Virus record (IMG/VR): IMGVR_UViG_3300043449_001342
Coordinates: 1-28,323 of that record
Length of the DNA: 28,323 bases
Direction: 5' to 3' (one strand)
Source of the DNA: a virus
Position numbers and translations under genes: made by a program. Shown here one piece after another: positions 14,926 through 21,076 of the stretch; position 1 is the stretch's first letter; each line of letters opens with the position of its first letter. The notes under the pieces are model-generated. The model was not told where the DNA came from, did not search any database, and was given only the letters and a program-made list of their open reading frames with translations.

Positions 14926-15116
14926 GTTGCACCTCTTGCCTTAGCGAGTGCTGTATCCACGCGAAATTGAAAGCGCTTCAAATCATCTAGGCGAATGACA
15001 GTTTCTGGTGGGGGATGCGCAATTAAGACCACCAGGATCAGGCGCACATCGGACAACGCTTCGTATAGCTCACGCGCGGCGGATTTGAGGGGATCGTCGT
15101 CCGTCACTTCCTCCAT
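14922..15116 (-). CDS. 64-residue protein, function unknown
   Basis: ATG at 15116, overlapping the HNH gene, and ending in an ATGA overlap with the excisionase-like gene. Helical and acidic at the N-terminus (MEEVTDDDPLKSAARELYEA) with a hydrophobic stretch VRLILVVLIAHPP in the middle. No family recognised; translational coupling on both sides supports it as a real gene. Confidence 0.65.
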   Translation of the reverse strand: MEEVTDDDPLKSAARELYEALSDVRLILVVLIAHPPPETVIRLDDLKRFQFRVDTALAKARGAT

Positions 15117-15418
15117 GATCGAGACCTCCGAAACTCGCTCGGGACGTTGTGCTTTGTGTACGCCCGGCGACTATGGCCGGCGGCAGCATGGTCTTCGGCC
15201 GTCTTCTCTGGCTCGCACCATGTGCAAGTGACCGTGAGATTAGCAGTCTCGTTGGTGCCGCCGTTTTCGAGGGCAACACGGTGCTCCAAGATCCACCGAT
15301 CTTGTGGGCCGAGTGTCCTGGTGCAGCGGTGGCACTGGCCATCCCGGAGCGCGAAGATCTCGGCCCGCTCCTGCGCGCTAAACCGCTTACGCGGTTCATG
15401 GGTGAAGGGATTGGTCAC
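15104..15418 (-). CDS. HNH endonuclease
   Basis: 104 residues from a GTG at 15418 that overlaps the upstream stop (GTGA). A first zinc-binding pair CHRC (CQCHRCTRTLG region) is followed by LEHRVALENGGTNETANL, the HNH core with its catalytic His, then CTWCEPEKTAED as the second Cys pair and final helix. HNH proteins of this size cut DNA nonspecifically or at phage-specific sites, often near recombination or packaging genes. The frame is open further upstream, but that part mirrors the neighbouring gene. Confidence 0.85.
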   Translation of the reverse strand: MTNPFTHEPRKRFSAQERAEIFALRDGQCHRCTRTLGPQDRWILEHRVALENGGTNETANLTVTCTWCEPEKTAEDHAAAGHSRRAYTKHNVPSEFRRSRSWRK

Positions 15419-15873
15419 GCAGCACGCTCCTTTTCTCGCAGCAGTTCCTCGGGATCCAGGCCGGTCTCGGCGCGGATCACGTCCTCGACAGCGGATCTCA
15501 CCGCGTTGAACTCTTTCTGCCCAATCTTGTCCCACGCGATAGACCGGGGTTTGATGACCGCAACCGAGTCCCGGTAAGGCACCACAAACGCCACATTACC
15601 GGCTGCGTTGATGGCGGCCTCGATGGACAGCCGGAACAGCACGCGCATGGTGTCGGTGGCATCATCCGGCAGCATAACGGGCGTGGCTTCGCGATAGCCG
15701 GCTTTGCACGTCAGCCAGGCGCGCAACTGTTCCCGACTGTCGGGCTGGAACTCGCAATGCTCCGGCCATTGCTCGAAGGCGGCAGAGACCAAAGCGAAGA
15801 AGCGACGATGGTCTGGGCTTGATCGGTGCTTGGTCAGCACGACGCCGCAATTTGGGCACTCATGCTGGGCCAT
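15415..15873 (-). CDS. DUF1367-like phage protein with zinc-ribbon start
   Basis: 152 residues from the ATG at 15873 (GAGGG just upstream; an in-frame ATG at 15906 lacks a ribosome site). Residues 5-9 (ECPNCG) suggest half a zinc ribbon. RSSPDHRRFFALVSAAFEQW and the C-terminal SIAWDKIGQKEFNAVRSAVE follow the pattern of DUF1367 proteins ('H+KFFALL...', 'SI-F-KM-QdeFe'). These are encoded near recombination genes of many phages, and their role is not settled. Translationally coupled to the HNH nuclease downstream. Confidence 0.65.
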   Translation of the reverse strand: MAQHECPNCGVVLTKHRSSPDHRRFFALVSAAFEQWPEHCEFQPDSREQLRAWLTCKAGYREATPVMLPDDATDTMRVLFRLSIEAAINAAGNVAFVVPYRDSVAVIKPRSIAWDKIGQKEFNAVRSAVEDVIRAETGLDPEELLREKERAA

Positions 15874-16063
15874 GTCGCCCTCGCAATACGATGCCTTTGA
15901 TGACATCCCGGCTGACGTGCATCCCGTGCTTTAGATGCAGCTTCACCTTAATGTCGTCGATGCCATAGCCGCGCATCGCGTAGTCTTTGATCCAGTCGTC
16001 ACGGGTGGCGCGATCCAGCGCGAAAGCCTCTGACCGCTCGCCTTTGATGATCCTACGCTGCAT
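15860..16063 (-). CDS. Small basic protein, possibly DNA-binding
   Basis: 67 residues from the ATG at 16063, one base after the upstream stop. The second half (DDWIKDYAMRGYGIDDIKVK, then HVSRDVIKGIVLRGR) has the spacing of a helix-turn-helix similar to small phage regulators that recognise a target with 'G-G-DDI'. No family is firmly recognised. The open frame upstream of the chosen ATG mirrors the neighbouring gene. Confidence 0.65.
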   Translation of the reverse strand: MQRRIIKGERSEAFALDRATRDDWIKDYAMRGYGIDDIKVKLHLKHGMHVSRDVIKGIVLRGRHGPA

Positions 16064-16064
16064 C

Positions 16065-16283
16065 TCAAATCCCCATGCTGGCTTTGCACATGCGGTGCGC
16101 GCTGCGGACCTGCTCTCGGGCTGACGGGCTAAGCCCATCGGCCTCAAGGCAGCGGCTTAGCGCCCGCATAGCAGTGGCAATCACGAGCTGGTCGTTGATG
16201 CGTTCGCGGGCCTGGAGCTTTTCCAGCGCCTGCAATAGCTCGGTGTTGGTCTGTCCTGCTTTCTCAATCAAGTCGGCAATCAT
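16065..16283 (-). CDS. 72-residue helical protein, function unknown
   Basis: ATG at 16283 with AAGGA eight bases upstream. The product is almost entirely helical (MIADLIEKAGQTNTELLQAL, EKLQARERINDQLVIATAMR) and probably dimeric. It sits in the recombination operon between two small genes. No family recognised. Confidence 0.65.
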   Translation of the reverse strand: MIADLIEKAGQTNTELLQALEKLQARERINDQLVIATAMRALSRCLEADGLSPSAREQVRSAHRMCKASMGI

Positions 16284-16322
16284 GCTGTGGTCCTTGTTGG
16301 ATTACGCAGCACAAGGTTGCGT

Positions 16323-16487
16323 TCACTCTGCTTCCAATTCCAATTTCTCGATCAGATCTGCAATGGCCTCGGCCTCGGTTGCGCCGTGGCCTTGCGGGTG
16401 GCCATCTTCGTAATCGTCGGTTACGGCCGACCAGTCGAAGTTGCGGAACGGGATCGGCGGACAAACGTGCGAGGTGCGGATCTTCAT
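16323..16487 (-). CDS. 54-residue conserved phage protein
   Basis: ATG at 16487 overlaps the ERF stop (ATGA). The sequence MKIRTSHVCPPIPFRNFDWS, AVTDDYEDGHPQGHGATEAE, AIADLIEKLE is a pattern I recognise from small proteins next to recombination genes in rhizobial phages ('DWSA..DdYdg.p.GwGaTe.eAi.dL'). Function unknown. The upstream open frame to 16574 is a mirror of ERF. Confidence 0.75.
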   Translation of the reverse strand: MKIRTSHVCPPIPFRNFDWSAVTDDYEDGHPQGHGATEAEAIADLIEKLELEAE

Positions 16488-17170
16488 GCGTCGGCCCTCG
16501 CGCTCAGCTCGTCCATTCTGACGCTGTAATCGTCTTCCAACATCTGATGCCATTTCGACGGCATCGATCCCCAATCGTCGGCATAGCTCTCGCGGATGTG
16601 AGACAGCATCTCCGTGCTAATGGCCGAAGCCATCGCGCCCCTAATTTCATTGAACAACTTGACGCTGCCGTCGCGCTTGCCTTCGGCGCTGGACTTGCGT
16701 TTGCCGCCGTTGTTGAGGGCGATCTGCGCATCTTCGCTGTCCGCCTGAGGCATCGAGTCTAAATCTTGGTCGCCAGTTGGGAGCGAGAAGAGACTCCGAT
16801 AAAACGACTTTTCAGCGTAGGACTGCGCGGCCTGAAACGTCTGCGGGCCGGTGACTTGAATGTAGAGCGTGCGCCGCATATTGGGATGGCTCCACGTGTC
16901 TTTCGTGGTGGCCAGAACGAAACTGAATTCCATGTGCGCCCACTGCGAGACCTTGCCGTCCTTCTCGACGCGGCGGATTTCGCAGCGTTCTTCAAGAGAC
17001 ATGACGATGAGCCCGACCTCGCCCATCTTCCGCGTAACCGCCGCATAAATGTCGTCGGTGCTTGCGAAAAGGTATCCTCCGTGGGCGTTCTTTTGCGATT
17101 TCTTGACGGCATCGACGGTCATCTTGATCTGGCAAATTGCCTGAACAATCGAGGCCGGGATCTGCGTCAC
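16484..17170 (-). CDS. erf: ERF-family single-strand annealing protein
   Basis: 228 residues from the GTG at 17170. The N-terminal ERF core is visible: IPASIVQAICQIKMTVDAVK, KSQKNAHGGYLFASTDDIYA, AVTRKMGEVGLIVMS, then a Gln-rich QTFQAAQSYAEKSFYRSLFSL with the conserved aromatic/Ser helix. The protein anneals complementary single strands in phage recombination and genome circularisation. The frame is open to an ATG at 17290, but codons there have poor third-position GC and lie over a better coding frame. GTG at 17170 overlaps the membrane peptide's stop (GTGA). The C-terminal half is variable. Confidence 0.85.
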   Translation of the reverse strand: MTQIPASIVQAICQIKMTVDAVKKSQKNAHGGYLFASTDDIYAAVTRKMGEVGLIVMSLEERCEIRRVEKDGKVSQWAHMEFSFVLATTKDTWSHPNMRRTLYIQVTGPQTFQAAQSYAEKSFYRSLFSLPTGDQDLDSMPQADSEDAQIALNNGGKRKSSAEGKRDGSVKLFNEIRGAMASAISTEMLSHIRESYADDWGSMPSKWHQMLEDDYSVRMDELSARADA

Positions 17171-17274
17171 AAGCCGATCAGCGCTTTGCCGACCATCGCC
17201 ATTAAGATGCCTAACAGCGCTGCCGCCGTCATTAGCAGCGTCAGAGCCGCCATGATCGTGATCGCGTTCCACAT
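17167..17274 (-). CDS. 35-residue membrane peptide
   Basis: ATG at 17274, GTGA-coupled to the ERF gene. The chain starts MWNAITIMAALTLLMTAAAL and continues LGILMAMVGKALIGL, nearly all hydrophobic, giving one transmembrane helix. About 29 of 35 codons end in G or C, far better than the overlapping ERF-extension frame, so this frame is the coding one. Function unknown; tiny membrane proteins in early phage operons are sometimes exclusion or lysogeny factors, but nothing here shows that. Confidence 0.6.
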   Translation of the reverse strand: MWNAITIMAALTLLMTAAALLGILMAMVGKALIGL

Positions 17275-17330
17275 TGTGAGTGAGTTCCATGTCGCGTGTT
17301 CCTCTACGCTGTAAGCTGTGTGTGAGAAGT

Positions 17331-17370
17331 GGCGGGAGCGGCGCCCGTCCGCGTGCTGCTCGCTCCCGCC
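17331..17370. terminator. Strong hairpin between two genes of the minus operon
   Basis: GGCGGGAGCG (17331-17340) pairs perfectly with CGCTCCCGCC (17361-17370) around a 20-base loop. It lies just after the stop of the gene at 17378 (minus strand) and before the next genes. No uridine tract follows, so it may be an attenuator, an RNA-processing site or a factor-dependent terminator. Confidence 0.45.
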
Positions 17371-17377
17371 GTGGAAA

Positions 17378-17683
17378 TCAGGGCAGTTGGTACATCCAGG
17401 CGGTGGACCGATGCGCTGCGGGATAGCCGTACTGCTCGTCGAGGACTTCATTCATGCGGTGCTGGTGCCCGGCGCACTCATTGAAGTGCTTGACCAGCGC
17501 GTCGTAGAGCGGCTGGGATTTGATGGGGCAGACCTCTTGGTACTTGTTGTTGCCAAGATCCTGCACGATGCGCGTGATCTGCTTGTATTTGTTGAACTCG
17601 AAGAAGCCGTCCATCAGTAGCGTGATCGGATGGCCGCAAAGCTCAATGGTCGGCTCGTCGAAGCTCAGGTCGAACTCAGACAT
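17378..17683 (-). CDS. 101-residue protein, function unknown
   Basis: ATG at 17683 with GGAGG six bases upstream. Acidic N-terminus (MSEFDLSFDEPTIELCGHPI), then FEFNKYKQITRIVQDLGNNK, YQEVCPIKSQPLYDALVKHF and a His-rich CAGHQHRMNEV. No family is recognised. It overlaps the upstream gene by eight bases. Confidence 0.7.
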   Translation of the reverse strand: MSEFDLSFDEPTIELCGHPITLLMDGFFEFNKYKQITRIVQDLGNNKYQEVCPIKSQPLYDALVKHFNECAGHQHRMNEVLDEQYGYPAAHRSTAWMYQLP

Positions 17684-17903
17684 GATCGACCTCCACCGCG
17701 GTGGTTTCGATCTCGATGATCGAATTGGCTTCAAGCGACCGCTCGATGAGCTGGTCGAGATAGAAGTCTGCCTGGGCCTCGTAATGCGCGGCGGCTTGGC
17801 GGGCGCGGTCGGCGTTGCGCGCGTTGCTCTTCCAAAGGTGAAAGATGCCGTGGAGCGGGGAGTGCGGCGGGTAGGGATTCCCGAGGTGTTGGTTGGAAAG
17901 CAT
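17676..17903 (-). CDS. 75-residue protein, first gene of the recombination operon
   Basis: ATG at 17903 with AAGGG upstream; the frame is open to 17978 but that extension has no ribosome site. A Pro/His-rich start (LGNPYPPHSPLHGIFHLWKS) precedes a helical, acidic C-terminus (YLDQLIERSLEANSIIEIE). The 'N-P..PHS.L.G.FHLW.+N' pattern recalls short proteins in the same place in other alphaproteobacterial phages, without known role. About 100 bases downstream of the operon promoter. Confidence 0.65.
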   Translation of the reverse strand: MLSNQHLGNPYPPHSPLHGIFHLWKSNARNADRARQAAAHYEAQADFYLDQLIERSLEANSIIEIETTAVEVDHV

Positions 17904-18001
17904 TTGGATCAGCCCTTGTGCTTGCGTTGAAAGCACCACCGGGCAGCGGGAGAAACTTTGGGAATGAACTGGCTGCAAATCACCGCCCAGTGATGCATCA
18001 A

Positions 18002-18030
18002 GGAATACATAACGTGTTGTGATACGTCAA
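18002..18030 (-). promoter_or_regulatory. Promoter of the minus-strand recombination/integration operon
   Basis: On the minus strand TTGACG (18030-18025), a 17-base spacer and TATTCC (18007-18002). The surrounding 80 bases are the most AT-rich of the window, as expected for a phage early promoter region. Confidence 0.6.
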
Positions 18031-18033
18031 GCT

Positions 18034-18058
18034 ATAAAATCACGATTTGTTATTTTAT
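18034..18058. promoter_or_regulatory. Inverted repeat upstream of the operon promoter (operator candidate)
   Basis: ATAAAAT (18034-18040) and ATTTTAT (18052-18058) are a perfect 7-base inverted repeat with an 11-base spacer, starting four bases beyond the -35 hexamer. It is suitable for a dimeric repressor or activator. Confidence 0.4.
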
Positions 18059-18134
18059 GGGTGTGCGATTGCACGCGCGCCACGGCCATCCCGCGCAGTT
18101 TCGGGAATCAGTAATTGTACGCATATGTTCCTGC

Positions 18135-18148
18135 GGGGGGGGGGGGGG
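18135..18148 (+). repeat. Homopolymer of 14 G
   Basis: An uninterrupted run of 14 G lies directly after the stop codon of the repressor (C run in its mRNA). Length errors in assembly, or true slippage variation, are both likely here. Confidence 0.9.
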
Positions 18149-18433
18149 CTATGCTCGGTGATCGGCACGCAGAGCGTCAACCAGACGCTTGGGCAGCCCG
18201 CTGGGGTCGCCGCGGTATAGCCAGTCAAGCGTCAGATGGTAGCGTTCGCAGAGCACCAGCGCGGCAGCAAGCGTGAGGCAACGCGCGCCCGTCTCATATT
18301 GATTGTAACGCGGCTGGCTCAAGTCGGCGCCTCTCCCGAATTCTTCCTGTTCCATCCCCAACGCACGCCGCGTTCGCGCCAGGCGGCGCGCCACGTTGGC
18401 TGCAAGGTCAGGACCATCATCGGGATCGATCAT
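18149..18433 (-). CDS. XRE-family repressor (CI-like)
   Basis: 94 residues. Residues 12-70 are a lambda-repressor-type helix-turn-helix: VARRLARTRRALGMEQEEFG, RGADLSQPRYNQYETGAR, LTLAAALVLCERYHLTLDWL, YRG. There is no C-terminal cleavage or peptidase domain, so induction would not be through classical RecA-mediated self-cleavage. It is transcribed divergently from the Cro-like gene and is the likely lysogeny repressor. The ATG has no ribosome site and lies only nine bases past a predicted -10, suggesting a leaderless transcript. Confidence 0.8.
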   Translation of the reverse strand: MIDPDDGPDLAANVARRLARTRRALGMEQEEFGRGADLSQPRYNQYETGARCLTLAAALVLCERYHLTLDWLYRGDPSGLPKRLVDALRADHRA

Positions 18434-18441
18434 GGCCGCAA

Positions 18442-18499
18442 ATTAATCACATGGGGTTATCCACGTCCAATAACACAATGCGTCTTGCCTTCTAATAAC
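18442..18499. promoter_or_regulatory. Repressor/Cro divergent control region
   Basis: Minus strand: TTGGAC (18470-18465), 17-base spacer, ATTAAT (18447-18442), a weak promoter for the repressor. An inverted repeat GTTAT (18456-18460) and ATAAC (18470-18474) with a 9-base spacer overlaps it, and a further ATAAC is at 18495-18499. The same pentamer occurs at 18009-18013 and inverted at 18049-18053, near the recombination-operon promoter. These may be repressor half-sites, though pentamers recur by chance. Confidence 0.4.
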
Positions 18500-18509
18500 G
18501 GAATGTGAT

Positions 18510-18776
18510 ATGCGTAGCTTTATGATGATCGAGACCATCGACGATTTGATCGAGGCTTACGGCGGCGCAAGCGCGCTCGGCGAGAAGCTCGGCATCACCC
18601 AAGAGGCGGTTTCCATGTGGCGGGCACGGGGCGAAATCCCCGGCGGCTGGCACATGGAATTGTTTGTCGATGCGCGTGTTCGCGGCTGGGATTTGGCCCC
18701 GTGCGTGTTCGGGTTCCACGACTCAGCGAGCGCCAAGAAATTCCGCGCGGCCATTAGTCCGCGCTGCGTCGCCTAA
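18510..18776 (+). CDS. Cro-like helix-turn-helix regulator
   Basis: 88 residues, ATG at 18510 (alternatives 18522 and 18525). Residues 12-45 (IEAYGGASALGEKLGITQEA, then VSMWRARGEIPGGW) form a Cro/YdaS-type helix-turn-helix in which 'G..ALA..LGI....V..W...G.IP' is the familiar signature. It is divergent from the XRE repressor and first in the rightward early operon, the classical position of Cro. Confidence 0.8.
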   Translation: MRSFMMIETIDDLIEAYGGASALGEKLGITQEAVSMWRARGEIPGGWHMELFVDARVRGWDLAPCVFGFHDSASAKKFRAAISPRCVA

Positions 18777-18814
18777 GCGTTCCCATCCAGTACCGCGTCT
18801 CCTTCACGTAACCG

Positions 18815-18833
18815 CCCGCGATTGTCTCGCGGG
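18815..18833 (+). terminator. Hairpin after the Cro-like gene
   Basis: CCCGCGA (18815-18821) and TCGCGGG (18827-18833) pair perfectly around TTGTC. Only a weak T-containing stretch (GGGTTTGTGTT) follows, so termination would be partial or factor-dependent; antitermination could act here. Confidence 0.45.
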
Positions 18834-18844
18834 GGCGCGGGTTT

Positions 18845-18931
18845 GTGTTGCCGATTATCCTCCTCCTAGCCCTCGGCAACTGCGTCTCACTTCGCGCCCC
18901 TCCGACACGACCGCCAACCGGAGAGGGCTGA
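18845..18931 (+). CDS. Candidate 28-residue hydrophobic peptide before gcrA
   Basis: GTG at 18845; product MLPIILLLALGNCVSLRAPP then TRPPTGEG. The N-terminal half is hydrophobic and resembles a short signal or membrane segment, but the bases before the Cys (LGN-C) are a poor lipobox. It stops four bases before the gcrA-like start, whose ribosome site it overlaps. Weak evidence; listed because of size, position and hydrophobicity. Confidence 0.3.
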   Translation: MLPIILLLALGNCVSLRAPPTRPPTGEG

Positions 18932-18935
18932 GACC

Positions 18936-19523
18936 ATGACCAGTGATTTCTGGACCGACGATAGAGTTGCGTTGCTGAAGCAGTTGTGGACCGTCCAAGG
19001 GCTAAGCGGCTCAATATGCGGAAGCCGGCTTGGCATTTCGCGCTCGGCCGTCATCGGCAAGGTTCACCGGCTGAACCTGCCGACCCGCGCCGTCGCTGTT
19101 CGCAAGCCCGCGAATTACGCCAAGGCGCAACGCAAGCGATCCAAGCACCCGCTCGCCAACAACATCAGCCGCTTTGAGCGCTTGCTTGGCCTGCCGAAGC
19201 AGAAGAGCGGCGCCTTTGCGCCATTCCCCAAAGAGCGTTTTGAGATCCCGCCGCCGCGCGTCGACGACATTGCCCGCGTCTCGCTGCTGGATCTCGAAGC
19301 GCATCATTGCAAGTGGGTCTGCGCAGAGCAGAAAAGCCTGGCGTCGCTCGTCTACTGCGGCGAGCAGCGCGCCCAGGGGCTGGTGTATTGCGCCGGCCAC
19401 GCTCACCGCGCCTACCGACCCGAGCAGCCGTCTAAAGGCCGTTTCCGCCTCAGTGCTTTGGATTTCGACGCGCGCACAAACCCGCGCTTCGTCGACAACC
19501 GCGAGCCCGCAGAGCCCGCGTGA
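18936..19523 (+). CDS. gcrA: GcrA-family transcriptional regulator
   Basis: 195 residues, ATG at 18936 with GGAGAGG upstream. The N-terminal helix-turn-helix FWTDDRVALLKQLWTVQGLS, GSICGSRLGISRSAVIGKVH, RLNLPTR is the GcrA signature, and the C-terminal LLDLEAHHCKWV, YCGEQRAQG, YCAGHAHRAYRP carries the conserved Cys/His residues. Host GcrA binds sigma-70-RNA polymerase and activates promoters methylated at GANTC by CcrM, driving the alphaproteobacterial cell cycle. A phage copy in the early operon could redirect that circuit to phage promoters. The central linker is longer than in host GcrA. Confidence 0.9.
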   Translation: MTSDFWTDDRVALLKQLWTVQGLSGSICGSRLGISRSAVIGKVHRLNLPTRAVAVRKPANYAKAQRKRSKHPLANNISRFERLLGLPKQKSGAFAPFPKERFEIPPPRVDDIARVSLLDLEAHHCKWVCAEQKSLASLVYCGEQRAQGLVYCAGHAHRAYRPEQPSKGRFRLSALDFDARTNPRFVDNREPAEPA

Positions 19524-19527
19524 AAAC

Positions 19528-19585
19528 AATGACGCCCGCGTCGAAGTGGGGCTGAGGCACCAGGACGCGGGCGTTGCCAGTCATT
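19528..19585. terminator. Long imperfect stem-loop after gcrA
   Basis: ACGCCCGCGTC (19532-19542) pairs perfectly with GACGCGGGCGT (19564-19574) around a 21-base loop. An outer AATGAC (19528-19533) can alternatively pair with GTCATT (19580-19585). There is no T-tract. Possible factor-dependent terminator, attenuator or processing site between the gcrA and replication genes. Confidence 0.45.
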
Positions 19586-19664
19586 TCGCAAGCGAACTCA
19601 CGCAACAAACTCACGGTGAAGATATGCAACAGATTTGCGGAAATTTCAAGGCGGAGGCAATCCG

Positions 19665-20495
19665 ATGAACTGGGTCCGCCTCTGGCACGACATGCCCAAC
19701 GATCCGAAGTGGCGCGTAGTTTCCAAACGCTCGGGCCGCCCGCTGGTCGAGGTCATCGCCGTCTTCGTCCACATGCTCACGAACGCAGGCGCGAACGCAA
19801 CCGAACGCGGCGTGCTCGATAATTGGTGGCACGACGACATCGCCGCCGCTCTCGACATGGAGCCCGAGCACGTCGAGGCCATCTACGAGGCGATGCAAGG
19901 AAAAACGTTGGACGGCGCGGCGCTTACGGGCTGGGAAAAGCGCCAGCCAAAGCGGGAAGATGGCGCTGCGGAGAGGGCGAAAGCCTGGCGCGAACGCAAC
20001 CGAACGCAACCGAACGCACGAAAACGCCCAGATACAGAAGCAGATACAGATACAGATAAGATTACCCATCCTTCCGAGTTTGTGGCTACGCGCGAAGCGG
20101 ACGGAAGGACGGACGATCCATTTTTTGTGAAATGCAAGATTGCGCTCAACGGCACGACCGAGCGCGCAATCGAGATAGTTCGGCAAGCCGATGGCGTGTA
20201 CGGCACCAAGGCCGGCGCGGCGCAATGGTTGGCCGAGCTGATCGACGACACGTCGGCTGATGCGGTTATCCAGGCCGTGCGCTTCGCTGAGGCCAAGCGC
20301 GACAGGCGCGAGATTGTTGCCAATCCGAAAGCCTTGATCGCCAAGACGGCGCAGACCGCCAAGGCCAACGTCACGCAGCCCGCCGACGCCAAGCCCGTCA
20401 GCGTGCGCGACACGCGGCCCGCCTGGGTCATCGAAAAAGAAACCCGCCGCAAATCCTTCATGGATGCGATCAAGAACCTGGAGCCGTCGATATGA
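19665..20495 (+). CDS. Replication initiator / replisome organiser (lambda O-like)
   Basis: 276 residues from the ATG at 19665 (GGAGG nine bases before). Residues 1-100 (MNWVRLWHDMPNDPKWRVVS, VEVIAVFVHMLTNAG, RGVLDNWWHDDIAAALDMEP, LDGAALTGWEKRQPKRED) form a winged-helix domain found at the start of many phage replication proteins. A charged low-complexity hinge (about 105-135) is followed by a C-terminal domain that would contact the helicase loader. The hinge DNA contains iteron-like repeats, recalling lambda O, whose gene contains the origin. It is coupled (ATGA) to the next gene. Confidence 0.65.
   Translation: MNWVRLWHDMPNDPKWRVVSKRSGRPLVEVIAVFVHMLTNAGANATERGVLDNWWHDDIAAALDMEPEHVEAIYEAMQGKTLDGAALTGWEKRQPKREDGAAERAKAWRERNRTQPNARKRPDTEADTDTDKITHPSEFVATREADGRTDDPFFVKCKIALNGTTERAIEIVRQADGVYGTKAGAAQWLAELIDDTSADAVIQAVRFAEAKRDRREIVANPKALIAKTAQTAKANVTQPADAKPVSVRDTRPAWVIEKETRRKSFMDAIKNLEPSI
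19780..20060 (+). repeat. Iteron-like repeats inside the initiator gene (origin candidate)
   Basis: CGAACGC occurs at 19780, 19792 and 19802, then as a 10-base-period array at 19991, 20001 and 20011 (CGAACGCAAC twice, then CGAACGCACG). Directly after the array lies AGATACAG-type repetition (GATACA at 20031, 20043, 20049) and an AT-richer stretch to about 20070. Repeats plus easily melted DNA inside an initiator gene is the lambda-type origin plan. Confidence 0.45.
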
Positions 20496-21076
20496 GCACG
20501 CTGGTTGAACGGCTAGCCGTGTCGTTCGGGGAACCGACGCACAGCCCCGAGCCGGAAAAGTACATTGCCGAAGTTGCCCGGCTCACCAAGGCTTACACGG
20601 CATCGGAACACGCCCGCGCCGCCGATCTGCTGATCCGGTCTTATCGCCCGTCGGCGATGCGGCCGTGGCCATCGATTTCGGAAATCTGCATGGCCTGTGC
20701 GGATGCACGGGACGAGAACCTTCCTCGCCAGCCGGCCCCGGATCGCCATCCCGAATGGTCGCCGCGTGCGGTTGCCAAAGCCTATGACCTGATCCGCTCG
20801 CCACTGGGGATGAAAGCGGCAGACGAGGGCTGGATCTTGAGCCTCTGGGACCACTGCCGGAAGACCGGCAAGCTGCCGTCGCCCAACGAGGCCATGCGCT
20901 GCCAGGCCAACGCCCGGAGCTTCGACGATGCGTATTCGTTGGCCAGCAAGGGCGGCGGTGTAGCGCGCTCGCTGATGCAACTCGGGGACACGATGTTGCG
21001 TCGCCGGGATCGGCTGGCCCGCCATGCCCACGGCGAGGACGTGCCGCGCGAAGAATTCACGGAGGCCACGGCATGA
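20492..21076 (+). CDS. Putative replication partner (helicase-loader-like)
   Basis: 194 residues, ATGA overlap with the initiator. The first half (LTKAYTASEHARAADLLIRS, YRPSAMRPWPSISEICMACA) is a helical domain of the 'W-P-S-xxE' type seen in proteins following phage initiators. The second half (WSPRAVAKAYDLIRSPLGMK, WILSLWDHCRKTGKLPSPNE) is helical too. No ATPase motif. The position, second in an O-P-like pair, suggests a role in loading the host DnaB helicase; this is inference. Confidence 0.5.
   Translation: MSTLVERLAVSFGEPTHSPEPEKYIAEVARLTKAYTASEHARAADLLIRSYRPSAMRPWPSISEICMACADARDENLPRQPAPDRHPEWSPRAVAKAYDLIRSPLGMKAADEGWILSLWDHCRKTGKLPSPNEAMRCQANARSFDDAYSLASKGGGVARSLMQLGDTMLRRRDRLARHAHGEDVPREEFTEATA

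Noticed and set aside
16484-17290. ERF starting at 17290
   Set aside because: The ATG has an AGAGGA ribosome site, but codons from 17290 to 17170 show weak third-base GC and are not ERF-like.
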